Below, piece by piece: positions 47,096-60,613 of a DNA stretch of 64,000 nt (positions within the stretch are counted from its first letter, which is position 1; the number at the start of each line of letters is the position of its first letter). The stretch is taken from assembly GCA_941918925.1 (NCBI GenBank), contig OW799233.1, positions 149,698,802-149,762,801 of the forward strand, in the 5' to 3' direction. The DNA comes from Phyto melanocephala. Taxonomy: Eukaryota > Arthropoda > Insecta > Diptera > Rhinophoridae. A model generated the notes under the pieces. It had not been told where the DNA came from, made no database searches, and was given only the letters and a program-made list of their open reading frames with translations. A program made the translations under genes and the position numbers.

Positions 47096-48763
47096 GTAAG
47101 TTATAGTACAATTTTAATTAGCGCACCACAACTTTTTGTTGTGAAATTTAACCCATAAGACAAATTACAAATAAAACGACTTACAGTTACAGCCTCATAT
47201 TCATTATTAATTATTTTAAAATAATTTTTTTTCGTAAATTTAATATTTAATTATTATCATGGTAACAATTTTTAAAGCAAAAATAAAAAATTGATTGTTT
47301 TTTTTTTTGCTTCCCTATAAGATATGCTGATTAGTCGTTTTATTTGTAATTTGTTTGTTTTATTTAAAACAAATTCTACTTTACTATAGCTCTCATTCTC
47401 CCTATTTTATACTTTATCTCTATCTTTGTCTCTCCCTATACTTTTCTTTGTCTTTTTTGAAATGTCTTTACATTACGCTCCTTCTAGTCTCTATGTACAC
47501 TCTTTCGGGATATTTAACATGTAAATTATTTGTATACTTTATTTATAGCTTAAATTAGAAATACAGACCCTTAAAAAGGATTAGTTTAGCGTATGCATTA
47601 ATTTGTTCTTAGCGCTTTTAACCTTTATTTGTATTTATTGTTTTTAATTTGTATGTGTGTATTTCTAACTTATTTTTATATTCTAAATACTAGACATATA
47701 TTGTATCCTTGTATGCTTTTATTTGTATCATTCTCTCCCTTTTTTCTCTCTCCCTCTCTATCTTTTTATTGGTCTACATCAAGGTATATTTATTCATCAG
47801 GTAATCGCAGTTCAGAGAGAAATTTTTTTGTTTATGTTTTTTATATACCAAGTTTGGCATTTGAAATAAATAAAAGAAGACAGAAGATAGTTTTTTATTT
47901 ATTGACTTTGACATCTGAAGTTAAAAATAAGTGAAGAAAAAAATAATCAACTGGCGAATCAAGAATATCTGATGAATATATTTGCCTTGGTCTACATGTT
48001 TTGATATAAACTTTGTGTGCAATCGTATTTGTTTTTAACCTCTTCTTAAATTATTCGGCATTTTATCTGCTTGCCTATTTTTTTTTTATTTGCATATTTT
48101 AATTTTTCCTATACATTTCTATTTGATTTCGTTTAACCTTAATAAATTAGACATTTTATTCTTTTTGTGATATCAGCAGTACATTTTGTGGTGATACTTT
48201 AAATGCAAAACGGAATTTTTAAAATTCAAATGTGTGTATGTATATGCTTAATTTGATTAGCTCTTTTATGACAAAAAAGTTGTGTTAAAAAATTACATTT
48301 TTATGACCATTTACAATAAACAGTTTTAAGTAAAATATTAATTTTGTTATTCCGTTTAAACCACATCAAAATATTGCTTTGAGAACCTATAAAGATACCT
48401 TCTGAGTCCTGGTATTATTTAAGGATGAAGTAGTTATGGCTATTCATCTGTCTATTAGAAGCTCGAAACATTTCTAATACAAGAAAATTTTTTGTTTTAA
48501 AAATGGACTAAATCGATCCATAAAGAAGAAACTTTGAACTGCAATGTGAGAATAACTCATGCTCAAATATCATTTTGACTTTAATTAAAATACGATAGTG
48601 CCTAAACACAATGACGTAGCGCTATCCAGTTTTCCAGTTATATATCTTGTCTAAAAAATATGTTTATTCAAAAATATTTAAAGACTTTTGCACGTTACAA
48701 AAAAGTCATAAATCAAAATTTTCCTGCACAGTGTTTTGTTTCGATCTATTTAAAGTTATTAAC

Positions 48764-49295
48764 TGTAAAGAGATTAATGGATAAATTTGCCGAAACTGGC
48801 TTCAGTTCCTGAGTCAATTGAAGTTTTTATGCATGAAGATGCAAATCTTTCGTCAAAATTCGCTGCATAGTGGATTTGGAGACACCAATTTGCTGAGCTC
48901 GGTGTCGAATTGAGGTGGATGGAGTTTGAGCGACATCATCACGTACAGCTGCGACATTTTCGGTCGATCGACCTGGTCGAAGGCGCGTTGTTGTCTTTAC
49001 ATCATTAACAGACCCAGTTTCGGCAAATTTATCCATTATTCTCTTTACAGTTTACTCTTTTGGAGCATTATTGTGACCCTAAATTGATCGCAATTTGCGA
49101 ACTGTAGCCGCAAAACTTTCACCATTTTGGTAAAACAATTTCACAATGAGAATGCGTTGTTCACTCATGTAGCGCTTCATTTTTACTAACCTCGTACCTT
49201 CTACTAGCAAACAATAACAATTGTTCAAATGTCAAACAATGACACTTCGAATGGCGCCAAATTTAAAAATTGCGTTCTAGTTGGGACACCCGATA
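48764..49295 (-). pseudogene. Mariner-like transposase N-terminal fragment with inverted tail
   Basis: The minus strand begins at about 49295 with GTATCGGGTGTCCCAACTAG. An ATG near 49182 gives MKRYMSEQRILIVKLFYQNG, and after one stop an open stretch runs TGSVNDVKTTTRLRPGRSTE and on through TPSTSIRHRAQQIGVSKSTM, QRIL and KDLHLHA, the two helix-turn-helix regions of a mariner-type transposase. The catalytic domain is missing. At 48764-48803 the sequence AATGGATAAATTTGCCGAAA (with flanks, about 39 bp, one mismatch) is an inverted copy of the internal segment around 49012-49050. Confidence 0.75.
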
Positions 49296-49385
49296 CATAA
49301 AACTATTTAATTTAATTTTCAAACAAGCTTGTGTTCTTAAGCAATTTACTTCATTTTACCTTATTTTGTTTGCTTTGTGTTTTTG

Positions 49386-49973
49386 TATACCCTTCACCTG
49401 TGGTGCACAAGGGTATATATAGCTTTGTCATTCCGTTTGTAATTTCTACAATTTTCATTTCCGACCCCATAAAGTATATATTTTCTAAAAGCTTGTGTCC
49501 GTCTGTCCGTGTGTTGGTTGAAATCAACTTTTAGAAGCAACTTTATGTTCCTCAGATCTGTATATGGTATCAATCTCTTGGAAATATCCAGGAATGAATC
49601 GCTATTGAAATTCAGCTCAATCGCCCCATAATTTTCTGAGTTATGAGCAAAAAACCACGACCACAATTACAACAACAACCTACATACATACTGGTTAAAG
49701 TAAACGTGGCATCGAATTCCAGCTGAGGCAAAAAATTTTATTTTTTATTTTTTTTAATTTTTTTAAAAAAAATGTTTGTATTTTTTTTTATTATTTCTTT
49801 ACTTTTAATATATTTTTTTTTGTAATTTTTTTTTTTTTTTTTTGGTATGTTTTTTACATATATGTATGTATTTTATATGGGATGAATGGTGATACAAAGT
49901 ACTGTTATTGCATGACTAGACGTTGTGAAGGGTATATAAGATTCGGCACGGGCGAATATAGCACTGTTACTAG
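49386..49973 (+). mobile_element. INE-1-like element, copy G (second subfamily)
   Basis: Start hairpin TATACCCTTCACCTGTGGTG-CACAAGGG differs from copies A, D and E. The middle has TTAGAAGCAACTTTATGTTC and CTCAGATCTGTATATGGTAT, shared with the copy at 63098 and the old copy at 42540. Tail ATTCGGC-ACG-GGCGAATATA, then CACTGTTACTAG. The tRNA-like block (CATCGAATTCCAGCTGAGG) is still present. Confidence 0.75.
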
Positions 49974-52900
49974 TTATTAAATTAAATAGAAACAGATGTT
50001 TACAACACAGTGATGGGAATTAAAATTTTTCAAATGACGACTGTTGTGAAGCAAAAGTACCTAATAATATCAGATCAATATTTTGTGTATGATGTATATA
50101 AATATGTATAACCAAAGAATATAAATTTATATTATGATTTATATTCTTTGGTATTACTTATTATTTCATATTTCTGTGGTTTTCATGGGCAACTACGTAT
50201 GTCTAAAAATCAAAATTTTCAAGAGAGCCACACAAGCGTTTCATATAAAACTTCGGGTTAGGTCTTGAACTTTCCAACCTTTTTCACAATTCATGTAAAT
50301 AAAGATGTTACAATTTTTTTATACAAATTTCAGACAAATATCATTTAAAAATTAGACCATAGCGTATACCAAAATAAAGAAAGTGGTACGAAGACTAAAA
50401 GTGTGTGCAGATAAAACAGCGTATGTCAACTTAAGTGTTGTACACAAGTAATTATAGATTCTAGTAAACTGAAAAATAATCAATATAATTTTCAAATGTG
50501 TTCAGAAATAAACAACGTATGTGGTTGTGTGTTTTTTTTTTAAATGAAATAATTTGCATTAAGCAAACGTAAGTCCACATACTGCGTTAGTGCTGAACGC
50601 TTTTTAAATATATATAGAAGTTACGTTGTTATTACATTAAAAAGATCTAAATGAGTTATTTTACAACCAAGCAAAAGTAGCTTAAATTCAAGCAATATGA
50701 CATTAATAACTCAAAATCGTCAAAAACGGACATACGCAGTTGGCCATGAAAACCACAGACTTATATTATAGATTTGTATTCTAGGGCATATATTCATAAA
50801 AAAAATTAATGTATTTTAAGAAAATTTTTTATAAAAAATTTAAAATGAAATACACTTAAAGCTCATGTTAAATTTTCTAAATGTGGGGGTACAAATATAA
50901 ATATCAAATTATTATTTATATACATATGTATGTGCAAACACAATAATAGATTTTTATACATATTAAATTCATTTATATATCACTTTTATATTATATACAA
51001 TGTATTAGTTTATTTAAATTCATCAAAACGTGTATATGTATATACATACATATGTACGTATTAAACAAGTCCCAAAAAAAAAAGGATATATGTACCCTTA
51101 AATCATGAAACAAACAAACATCCCATCACTGGCTTACAAATGTTACCCAACAACGTAAGGAAATTCTATTTTAAGTATACAGAATGGTACGTAACAACTA
51201 CGATACGCTTAAACTTGGTAAGCTTTTGCATTGCTTCTCTTATGCAAAAAAAACCAACTGATACATTACAATGTAGATGCTAGGGTGATCGACTCGGTTT
51301 TACAACCGGTGGAAACCCCGGTATTTTTTAAGTTTATTTTCATATATCTTTGTAACCAATCGTACCATAGTATATTTAATACGCGAAAAGTTTCCAAAAA
51401 TCAGAAAATAAAATCTATTAAATATTCTTCCACAATATTGTAAGAAATTGATTTGTTGTTTAAAAGAAATGTAAAATAAGAAAAATAATTGCGCTTAAAT
51501 ACTATTTTTTTTTTCAAGTATAGCAGATATTTTTACTCTGTTGGGCTTATAATTTGATATGATAATTAACTTCTTAGATACATTTTTTTTTTCTAAATTA
51601 TTGATGTTTGATCCTTCTTTACACTAATAGTGTAAGCGCTACCAAGGTTCCCAGCAAAATCTTTACTTACCTAGTAAGTTAGCAAGTAATATTGGAGATG
51701 TATATAAACTAGTTACTTTTCGACCGAATAACTACTTATTTTTGCTTGAGTTGTCCAAGAAATCATGACCCTCGCTTACAAATGAACTTACAGACAGCAA
51801 TCAAATAAGTAGTTATCAATAAAGCTGAATTAGAGCTGGATATTTTTATACGGTTGCGATACAAAAAAATATAAAAATTATAATATTGGGCATATTATAA
51901 TATTTATGAAGTTAACTTAAAGTTCACTGTTTAAAAAAATATATAAAAAGTATTTACGAAAGTCATAACCAATAGGCCATTACTCTGTACTTTAAAATAA
52001 TGATGTTGGTAACGACCCCTCATTACTATGTAATATATGAAGTAATGAGAACCTATTACACAATTTCAAAAAGATTTTGCTTGGATGCTCTAAAAGAACA
52101 AGAAATATGATTTTTTTTATTTTTTCAAATTTATTTTCTTCCTATAAGAATGTATTTGCTATTTGTACTATTATTTTGACCGTTACTGTATGTATTTCTC
52201 TAAACAAATGAAACAGTATTTTTTAAAAATATAATAAATTGAAAGTATACAAATTAGTTAGTTGTAGAAAATGTTTATTTAACTTTAAATATTTACGGTC
52301 TAATTCATAAAAATTAAAACAACTTTCTAAGAGGTTTATAAATCAAATTTCCATAGAAAATCAATTCAATAAACCTTTTATAATTTTTATGAATAAGGCA
52401 GTTAAAATATTGTAAATTTTATTTTGTAAATTTGCTTTTGACATTTCATCTCAAATAAATTGGGAACATCTCTCCTTAAATCGCAATTAGTGTTTACTTT
52501 GCTTTTGCCCTTATCCTTTATTGGTTAAATTTTTATGGTTAAGGATTTTTGTTAAATACAAAATTTTTGGATTATTTTTCTTATTAGGTACACTAATTTA
52601 ATTTGCTTAAATCAACTCTTATACTATCGCCAATGTTATTTGTTCTTTTATTAATTCATATTTTGTTTGATTTTTTACTTGAAATTTCATCATTTAAAAC
52701 TAGATTTACTCTCAAGCACTATTACTAATTATAACAAATGCAACAAAAAAAAAAAAAAGTTAACAAAATTCAACAACAATAGAGCCTTCCTGCCGAGCGT
52801 TTTAACAACAGTACAAAACAAAAAATAATAAATAAACAATAATGGTATTTGTAACCAAACTATTTATTAGTTTAAATAAATGCACAAAAAAAACAAGTAA

Positions 52901-53006
52901 ATACATTAGTTATCACGTTAATATTTATAATTATAATGTTCACAAACAAAATATTGATCCAATATTGATTAAAATTTATTAAAATATTTATTTCTTTTAT
53001 ATATAA

Positions 53007-53217
53007 AAGTTTTTTAAGCTTAAGGTCCTTTCAATAATAAAAAATCTTCCAACATCCAAAAATAACATCCAAAAATAATCCAACAAAAAACAAATATATA
53101 ATAAAAAACTCGTATCCTGATGATGCTTCACAAAGAAGTAGCGAAATATTGATCAAATAATATAAAATAAAACAAAAAGATTTTTTATTATTGAAAGGAC
53201 CTTAAGCTTAAAAAACT
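53007..53217. mobile_element. MITE with perfect 40-bp inverted repeats and a hammerhead-like motif
   Basis: Arms 53007-53046 and 53178-53217 are exact reverse complements (AGTTTTTTAAGCTTAAGGTC inward). Between them CCTGATGATGCTTC, a short loop, GAAGTAGCGAAATATTGATC gives a CTGATGA box, a hairpin and a GAAA box. Related to the interrupted element at 13540-14160. Perfect arms suggest a young copy. Confidence 0.7.
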
Positions 53218-53408
53218 ATTATATATTATTATAAAAGGTCAAAGAAACTAATAATTATTTATTTCTTTTAAGTATTTAAAATTGAAATTTATGCAATAGG
53301 CTTATTCATATTTGTAAATAATTTGCTGTTGAGATATTTTTTGAGAAAATTGTTAGCTTTTCCTTTAGCCTGTTTAAAGATGTCGAATAAATATATTTGT
53401 TTTCATAC

Positions 53409-53740
53409 GAGTGATAAATTTTTTTCTTTTTAAATGAAATAAAATTACATGTCGGAATCTTTAAAAAAAATCTTTGTCATTTATTTTATAAAGACAATTC
53501 GTTCCACCTTTGGTTGTTCATTCGGAATGACCAATTTTTGGTCACTTTTTCGAGAATTAATACCGGCTTATCGAGTGATAAATTTTTTTCTTTTTAAATG
53601 AAATAAAATTACATGTCGGAATCTTTAAAAAGTTAAAAAAACTACTTACCTTTGTCATTTACTTTATAAAGATAATTTCGTTCTACCTTTGGTTGCTCAT
53701 TCGGAATGACACTTTTTCGAGAATTAATACCGGTTTATCG
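53409..53740. repeat. Tandem duplication of ~163 bp
   Basis: CGAGTGATAAATTTTTTTCT begins at about 53409 and again at 53572. Both copies run through TACATGTCGGAATCTTTAAA, ACCTTTGGTTG and CATTCGGAATGAC to GAGAATTAATACCGG. The first copy keeps an extra CAATTTTTGGTCA. The second copy continues into unassigned sequence to about 54000, which may be a decayed transposon on the minus strand. Confidence 0.65.
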
Positions 53741-54640
53741 CGAATTTCTGGGATAATGTTGATTGCTAAATCTGGAATTTTACCTAGCTTATCGACAAAT
53801 TCTTTTAATTTATATAATCTCAGGATTATATGATACTCAATGATTTCTCAATAAAGCCATTGGTTCGTGTACATATGTTCTGTAGCGCTCTCTTGCTGAA
53901 ACCAAAGGTTGCCGGTATCACTTAAGATTTCAGTTTCTTATTTTCCCAAATACGTATGGCAGCTTTGTTTTTATTGGACCTGAAATATAATACGTCACTC
54001 AATGAAATTCGGTGAAAAAACGCAGATGTTTCTTTAGCTGTTTAAGGCTTAAATTTTAGAATGAGTTAAACTTTTTAAGCTTTCAGTAGATATTTGGGAA
54101 TAAATTTCGTAAAGTAGATCAATACGATAGGTCAATTTACTGAGCTTGACTAATAGATTCCATCACGTTCCCACGCTTTTTGGTACAGCAGACAGCTATA
54201 TTTTATATATTAAAAGGCAAGTCGATTTCTCTTGAAACAGTTTACGCTGACATTATACAACCATTTTTGTAAAAAAAATACCATTTGAAAGGAAGTTTTT
54301 GGACATGTCAAGATACTTTTAAAATCAGTTTAGAAGTTATAAGTGTTTAAAGTGTGGTTCGTCTATCAACCGTTAACGTCCACTGGGGCCCAAATTTCAT
54401 GTTACGAACCTTTGAATATCTAACCTTACTGGATCGTACAGCTTGTTTTCGGGAAGTATTTCCCATCACATTTTTACCGTGGATCGCAAATTTAAAGAAT
54501 ATGATTTAGTTACAAAAAAAAAACAATCACTGTAGCAACAGTGGAATAAAAAAACCGATGATGATAGAAGCACATGAAAATGATTTTTCATAAATCTTTT
54601 ATTTTTTAATACAGTGAACTAAAATTGTTGTGTAGTATAT

Positions 54641-55527
54641 AAAAGGTTTTCCAATAGGGATGATATGATTTTAAAGTGACGCTTCGACCATTTTTAAAAT
54701 GTCATGATCTGTCATTTTTTTCATTGTATTCAGTTGTGTTTACGATTTCATCAGGGAGAGATATACGCAAGAACAACGTTTACAAATTATTTAGTTTTAT
54801 TATCAAAATAATCGTTCTTCCATTTTATGGTCGTCCAAGTTTGCTCGCTACTCGTCGGATTTTTGAAAAGTTTGAGCTTAGATTTTCTTCACATAATGTT
54901 CAAGTACCAATAAAACACCTAAATTGACAGTTTGGTGTGGTGTTTGGTCTGGTGGAATTATCGGTCCATACTTTTTTCGAAATGAAGCTGGTAACACCAT
55001 TACTGTCAATGGAGAGCGGTATAGACCAATGATAACCAACTTTTTATGACCGAAATTGGAAAAAATTGATCTTGACAATATTTGGTTCCAACAAGACGGG
55101 ACTACGTGCCACACAGCAAATACAACAATAGAATTATTGTGGGAAAAGTTTGGAGATTCGATTATTTCAAGAAATTGTGATATTGAATGGCCTCAAAGAA
55201 GGTTTGACTTAACATCATTTCACTTTTTCTTGTATGGTTATTTTAAGTCATTGGACTTTCGAAATAAACTAAACTTTTTCAAGTTTACAATCAATATTGA
55301 ACGTGCCATTCAGGACATACGACTTACTTGATTTAGTGCTCGAAAATTGAGTTCATCGAAATCGTTCCTGCAGAAGAAGTCGTGGAGGACATTTGAATGA
55401 CTTTTTATTTAGAACTTAATTGTATTGATTGTACTTTACATTAAACAAAAAACTTTTGAATTTCCTTAACAAAAGGTGTGTTTTTTCAATGAAATCATAC
55501 ATATAATTCTTATTGGAAAACCTTTTT
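54641..55527 (+). pseudogene. Mariner-like element with degraded transposase
   Basis: Ends AAAAGGTTTTCCAATA and TATTGGAAAACCTTTT with TA flanks. Pieces: EQRLQII, FYYQN near 54775-54805, then, after a deletion, LTVWCGVWSGGIIGPYFF from 54927, ITVNGERYRPMITNF, a stop at about 55047, and an open stretch from 55056 with NIWFQQDGTTCHTANTTIEL and WPQRRFDLTSFHFFLYGYFK. The usual CDLTPLDYFLWG has become FDLTSFHFFLYG. Confidence 0.75.
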
Positions 55528-56414
55528 TAGGGATTACTTAAAGTCGAGTAAATATGTAGAGTCTAGATTATCATTAACGAAATTTTTTCTTTAGTTGTTA
55601 ACTAGTAAGTACATAGATTTAAAGTAATGCAAGTCATTTAAATTAAACAACTGAACCTCTTACACATTCATTACGTTCTTACGTTACACGTTATGTGTAT
55701 CGACAATGTTGCCACTTCATAAAGTGTTTGCAAAGTTTGAAAATGTTGTTGGAAGCTTATTAATAAATTCTATAGCAGACAATATTAATTAATTTTTAAT
55801 ATTTTTTTTAAGTACAGTCAAATATTTGTTTAATTTATAGATAAAATTTTTTTAAATTCTAGAATGAGAAATTTTTTTTTTTTATTAATTTTTTCTTTAT
55901 ATTTTTTTCCGTATTTAGCTTAAATATTTAGATTTTGTGTTTAGTTTGTGGAATTGGATATTTTTATATACATATTGTATGTATATACATAAATACAAAC
56001 AAAATTCAATAACATATAATTTTTTCAAATTTCTTTTGGGTGATCGGTTTTTTAATATTTAATTTCATTTACACTTTGTTTCCAGTAGTTAATTGTTTTC
56101 ACAAATAAAAATCCTGGGTTATACGGTTTAATTTTTTTCTTTTAATATTTATAATTTTTTTTCAATTTTTTTTTCGTTTTTTTCGCACTAAATATTTGTA
56201 TTGCTAAATAAATTTTCAAGACAATTATTCAACCACTTCTTTTTAATTGTTTTATAGTGTTTTTTTTTATTAAATTGTGGTTTTTTTCTTTTCTTGTTTT
56301 TTTTTTTTTTTTGATATGAAAATGCTGTAAAATGATACTGTAATGTTAAATTAAAAAAAAAAAAAAAATATTAATAAACATTTATAACACAAACAAATAT
56401 GAACCCAAACGCAG

Positions 56415-59400
56415 CTGGAACGATTACGAAAGCGCCGGCAGGAAGGTCTTCTCTACGTGCCAAAACTTCTAAATATAGCCATGATACTAGTACTAGTCTT
56501 ACTACCAATACAACCTCTTCTAGCATAACCACCTCCACCATCACTAAAACCAGCACCAATACTATCCACAAATCACAAGTTATGACCAGAGCTAGTCAAA
56601 GGTCTTCAGGTGGTCAAGTTATAGAAAAATACAATGCAGCAACAAACAATTTATACAATGACAGTACAATAATAACAAGACCTAATAACACAATTTCAAT
56701 TAGTGATTTACAGCAACAACAAATGCAACAACATCAACCACAAGATATTGAAGATTATCCCGTGACTTTCTATCCGACAAGCTTAACTGACTCGACTCTA
56801 ATAGGGTCTACAACGTCACCATCTAGAATCTTAAAACCAATTTTAAAAACTAAATTAATTAACGTTAAACCTGTACCCACTGCCTACAATTCAAATAATC
56901 CAATTTTCCAATCACACATAGAAAATAGTTCAGATAGTCCATTAACCGAAATATCTCTACCTAAACTACCTAACGCCATAGCCATACCTTTAGATAGTAA
57001 AAACATTAGGGAACCATCTTCTCCGCAAATATCCACGTATGTGCCAGTATATAGTACCAAAACTGTAGGACCCACTAAACCTCAAAAACTTTCCAATAAT
57101 TATGAAAGTTTTGAAATTCAATCTGCGAACTTAAATGAGCATCAAGAAGAGGCCAAAACTGAATCCAATATAAAAAAGCAGGATGTAATAAGACATAAAG
57201 AGATTTTCGAAAACGATTCCAAAACCACATTTAGGGAAATTAACAAAGACAATGAAAATTCAAAATTAGAACAAAACCTTGAGGGCGTTAAAAGCGACAT
57301 AGAAGATATAGAAGATAGCGAGGCTACACCAATGCTAATGAGTCTAAAACTTTTTAAAGAAAAGGAAGAGAAACGCCAAAAACTACAACTTATTTTAGTG
57401 GAGACACAAACTAGTGAGGAGGACTTAATTACTCCCACTGAAGAAACTATTAATACACAGCGTGAGCTTAACGAACAACAAGACGAAAAAGATGATGAGG
57501 ATACCACGTGTGAATATACTGACGATGATTTAGATGAAGCTTTAGCCGAAGAGGCTGATGTAGAAGATGATACTACTGTGGATACTGTACAAATCGAAGA
57601 CTATTTTAGTGAAGATAAGGAAATTTCAAAAATATATGAAAATGATCCCATGACTATACAAGAAAATCTGCAAAATTTGGACGAGTCACATTATTTGCCC
57701 ATGAATCCCAAGAAAATTGACTCAAATCTTGCAGAAAATGCTGGAGGAACTCTAACCTTAGTTTCTGTAACTGACTCTAACAATGAAGAAGAGAATTATT
57801 ATGTTGAAATGACGAAGCAATTACTGGATGAGGACTCCAAAAATAACTATGAAATTATGTGTCTTAATAATTCATCTAATTCACCGACCACTGAAGCGGG
57901 CTGTAAACCAAAGCAATTAAAAGTTATGAATGAGCCTTTGTACATGGAATTACAAGGTGGCAAACCAGCTCAAAGTTCAACGAGACTTAACGAAGAATCT
58001 CTATTGCCATTGGGAAAAACGTCAACATTAAAAAAGTCGAAGAAATCATCTGATACCTTGAAGAAGAAATCAAAAAAATCTCAACAAGATCGCAGTCAAC
58101 ATAAAAGAAAAGATCTACCCGATATTTTAAAACCTCCGCAAAATTCGATGGTCTTAAACTCGGATAGTTCGGACGCCGACGACGAATCTTCTAAGCACAT
58201 GGATTCTAAAAAAATGAGATCTCGCACCAGATTCAGTTTATCAGATACTTTCAGGCCAGCTTCTTATTATTTAGGAGCTTCTACGCCTCTCAATAATTGT
58301 ATAGAAAGTTCTGATAGTGAAATAGTATCGCCTCCGCCCATACCCAACTCGCCGCCTCCTATGGAGGAGCTAAAAACAGAAGAAATATTTTCGGCAGAAA
58401 ACTATGACACCGTAAAACGTCGCGACAGTTCTTCATGCAGTAAATTTAATATTTCCTACGAACAGTTGCCAAAAATTCATGCCAGTAATACGTCTCTTAA
58501 TTTTCCCAAAAATGAAGCTGCTTTGAAATCCAGCCGCCTCTCACTGCCGGATCAATTTAGTAGAGCCAAAAATATTAAAAAACCACAACATCTTCTCCTT
58601 TTGAAACAACATGAAAGAACCTTGTCTGATTCAAATTATAGCTTTCAAACCGATAACAGCTCAAATAATTCATCCGATTTTGATTTATACAATAAACTGA
58701 AACAAAATTCGCCTTCATACATAGCCACGCCCATACGCTATCAATCGAATTCATCACTTAGTTTAGGTCAACAGAAAACATCGCTATCCGGCGCTGGCAA
58801 TAACAGTGAATCAGACACGGTTGAACTTCGACCCAGACAAGGATCTGATTCCGAGTTAGAAAGGCAAAGATCCCGCAGACCATTGTCAGAGGAGTCTATA
58901 AGTGAAATAGAATCATTAAGTGAAAAGTTTGAAGATGCTTTGGAAACGGCCGACTTAGATACGTACCTTAATGACTTGCAAAATAATGATTTGTATTTGT
59001 ATCAAAATACTAAATTTGAAACTTCTGCCACAACTGCCGTCCAAGGACCCGGTAATTTGACAAATCTTATAAAACCGCCTAAAATATTTCGCAATCAAGA
59101 TGATGAACGTTTCTATGGTAACATACATTTTGTGTCGTCCACCGATTCTTTGCAAAAGCTAGAAGGACCCAATGACCAAATTGATGTCATGGGTGCAACT
59201 AGTTTAACTCCCACTAGATATATGACTCCCCTGCATAGTCGTAACAATAGCAATATATCGGAACAATCCGCACCCTATTATTATTCAGAATTAAGTTGCA
59301 GCAGAGAATTACTCTCAACTCCGATCACATTAAACAATCAAAGAGACATACATGCCCAAGGTTCCAATATAGATCATATACATAATCCCATCGAAAGGCC

Positions 59401-60613
59401 ACATAATATTAATATGGAAATATTGGCCGATAAGGACCAAGCAATTGATAGTAAAAATTTATATAAAATGAAAACGAATATAGAAAAATTAAGTTATATA
59501 TCGGGTAAAAATCTAAAAACTGGGGAATCATTTCACGCCAACTCCTCTAGTCCATCTACATCATGTGCGGCACAAACATTTCACATGCAACAAGTACAAA
59601 ATCCTGCATTAAAACTTAATAACTATAAGATTAATTTAAGACATCAGCAAGCATTAAATATAATATATGGGACTAACTCCCTTTCACAATCTATAACACA
59701 ACCGATAATAACAGATTCACTAACCTCTACCACTACTACCGTATCATCAACTTCATCAGCGTCATCTCCATCTTTAACTACTACCACAATACACAGTAAC
59801 AGTAATATGGGTTGTGGCAAGGTTAATGTTAGTTCTAAGAATATAAATTTGCAATTGGATAGCATTGTTACGGTGGCACAAAATACTTTAGCTGCCACTA
59901 ATAATTCCAAAATAAATGAATCGCAAAAAGGTACAAATAATTTGGATAAATCTACAGTTCTAGGTGGACCCGCGAGTGGAGAACTACTGTGGGAAGAAGA
60001 TACTCTGTGGCGCGAAAGTCTACGAAGAGTATCGCAAAGACATGCACGTTCTTTAGACGATTTAGATCGTATTACTGTTAGTCCAGCGCGAATGCCAACT
60101 CTACAACGCAGTCACATTCCTGATTCAGACTCAAGTCGAAAACCACGTCTAACGCGTGATGTAACCTATGTCAACGATAATGTCTCGCAACACTTGAGGT
60201 CAAGCTTTAAATTACGCCACACAAAACCAAATTCACAAATATCCTACGATGAGGTATGTGATGATCAATTGATAAATGAAGAATCTCAGGTTCTAACTAA
60301 TGATCATGATGTTTATGTACAGCTTACAGCAAATATACTCTCACATGATGATCTTAATTCCGATCTTTATGAAGTGTTGCGCGAGGAAACGTCTTCCAAT
60401 ATATCTTCCACAAAGTCGACTGAAATCGATCGAGAAACAATACGCCAATGGGACTCAATGTCGAGTGGTTTGATGAAAAACTCTCTAATACTCACGAGCT
60501 TAGAACAGAGCCCAACAACTAGTAGTAACGTTAAGTCCATAATAGAGCAGTTAAATGCAAATTGTGATAACAATGGCAACAATACCAACATAATGAGTGA
60601 TGATAGAAAATGA
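56415..60613 (+). CDS. kmr: Kramer-like protein, proposed long terminal exon
   Basis: A single frame opens at 56378 and runs to TGA at 60611-60613. Joining the previous exon (GATGAAG, phase 1) to an acceptor at 56413-56414 gives GAA-GCT-GGA (E-A-G) in frame, with a total of about 2,635 residues from 26576. The acceptor lacks a nearby pyrimidine tract, but no AG occurs from about 56258 to 56412 and a T-rich tract lies at 56270-56312, as expected for a distant branch point. Content: S/T-rich start; acidic part (EDDTTVDTVQIEDYFSED, about 57560); lysine-rich LKKSKKSSDTLKKKSKKSQQ (about 58030); PPPIPNSPPP (about 58335); LWRESLRRVSQRHARSLDDL (about 60008); DRETIRQWDSMSSGLMK near the end. No catalytic domain recognised. 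Alternative: a separate gene or isoform starting at ATG 56399 (CAAATATGA), 1,404 residues. Confidence 0.75.

Larger units (their letters stand above)
47096..56414 (+). other. 9.3-kb intron of the kramer-like gene
   Basis: Donor GTAAGT at 47096; proposed acceptor AACGCAG ending 56414. It holds mariner relics (48764-49295, 54641-55527), an INE-1-like copy, a MITE and a tandem duplication. Stretches 47140-48760, 49980-53000, 53745-54640 and 55530-56260 show only AT-rich DNA, with small hairpins such as CTCATTACT/AGTAATGAG near 52018-52050. A small unrecognised exon here cannot be excluded. Confidence 0.6.

Noticed and set aside
47629..47934. 101-codon + strand frame in the second intron as an extra exon
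   Set aside because: F/Y/L/I-rich chance composition, no phase-compatible splice sites with the neighbouring exons.
56371..57507. Long minus-strand frames opposite the terminal exon (for example 57142-57507)
   Set aside because: Shadow frames of an S/T/E-rich coding exon; V/L/S-rich composition with no motifs.
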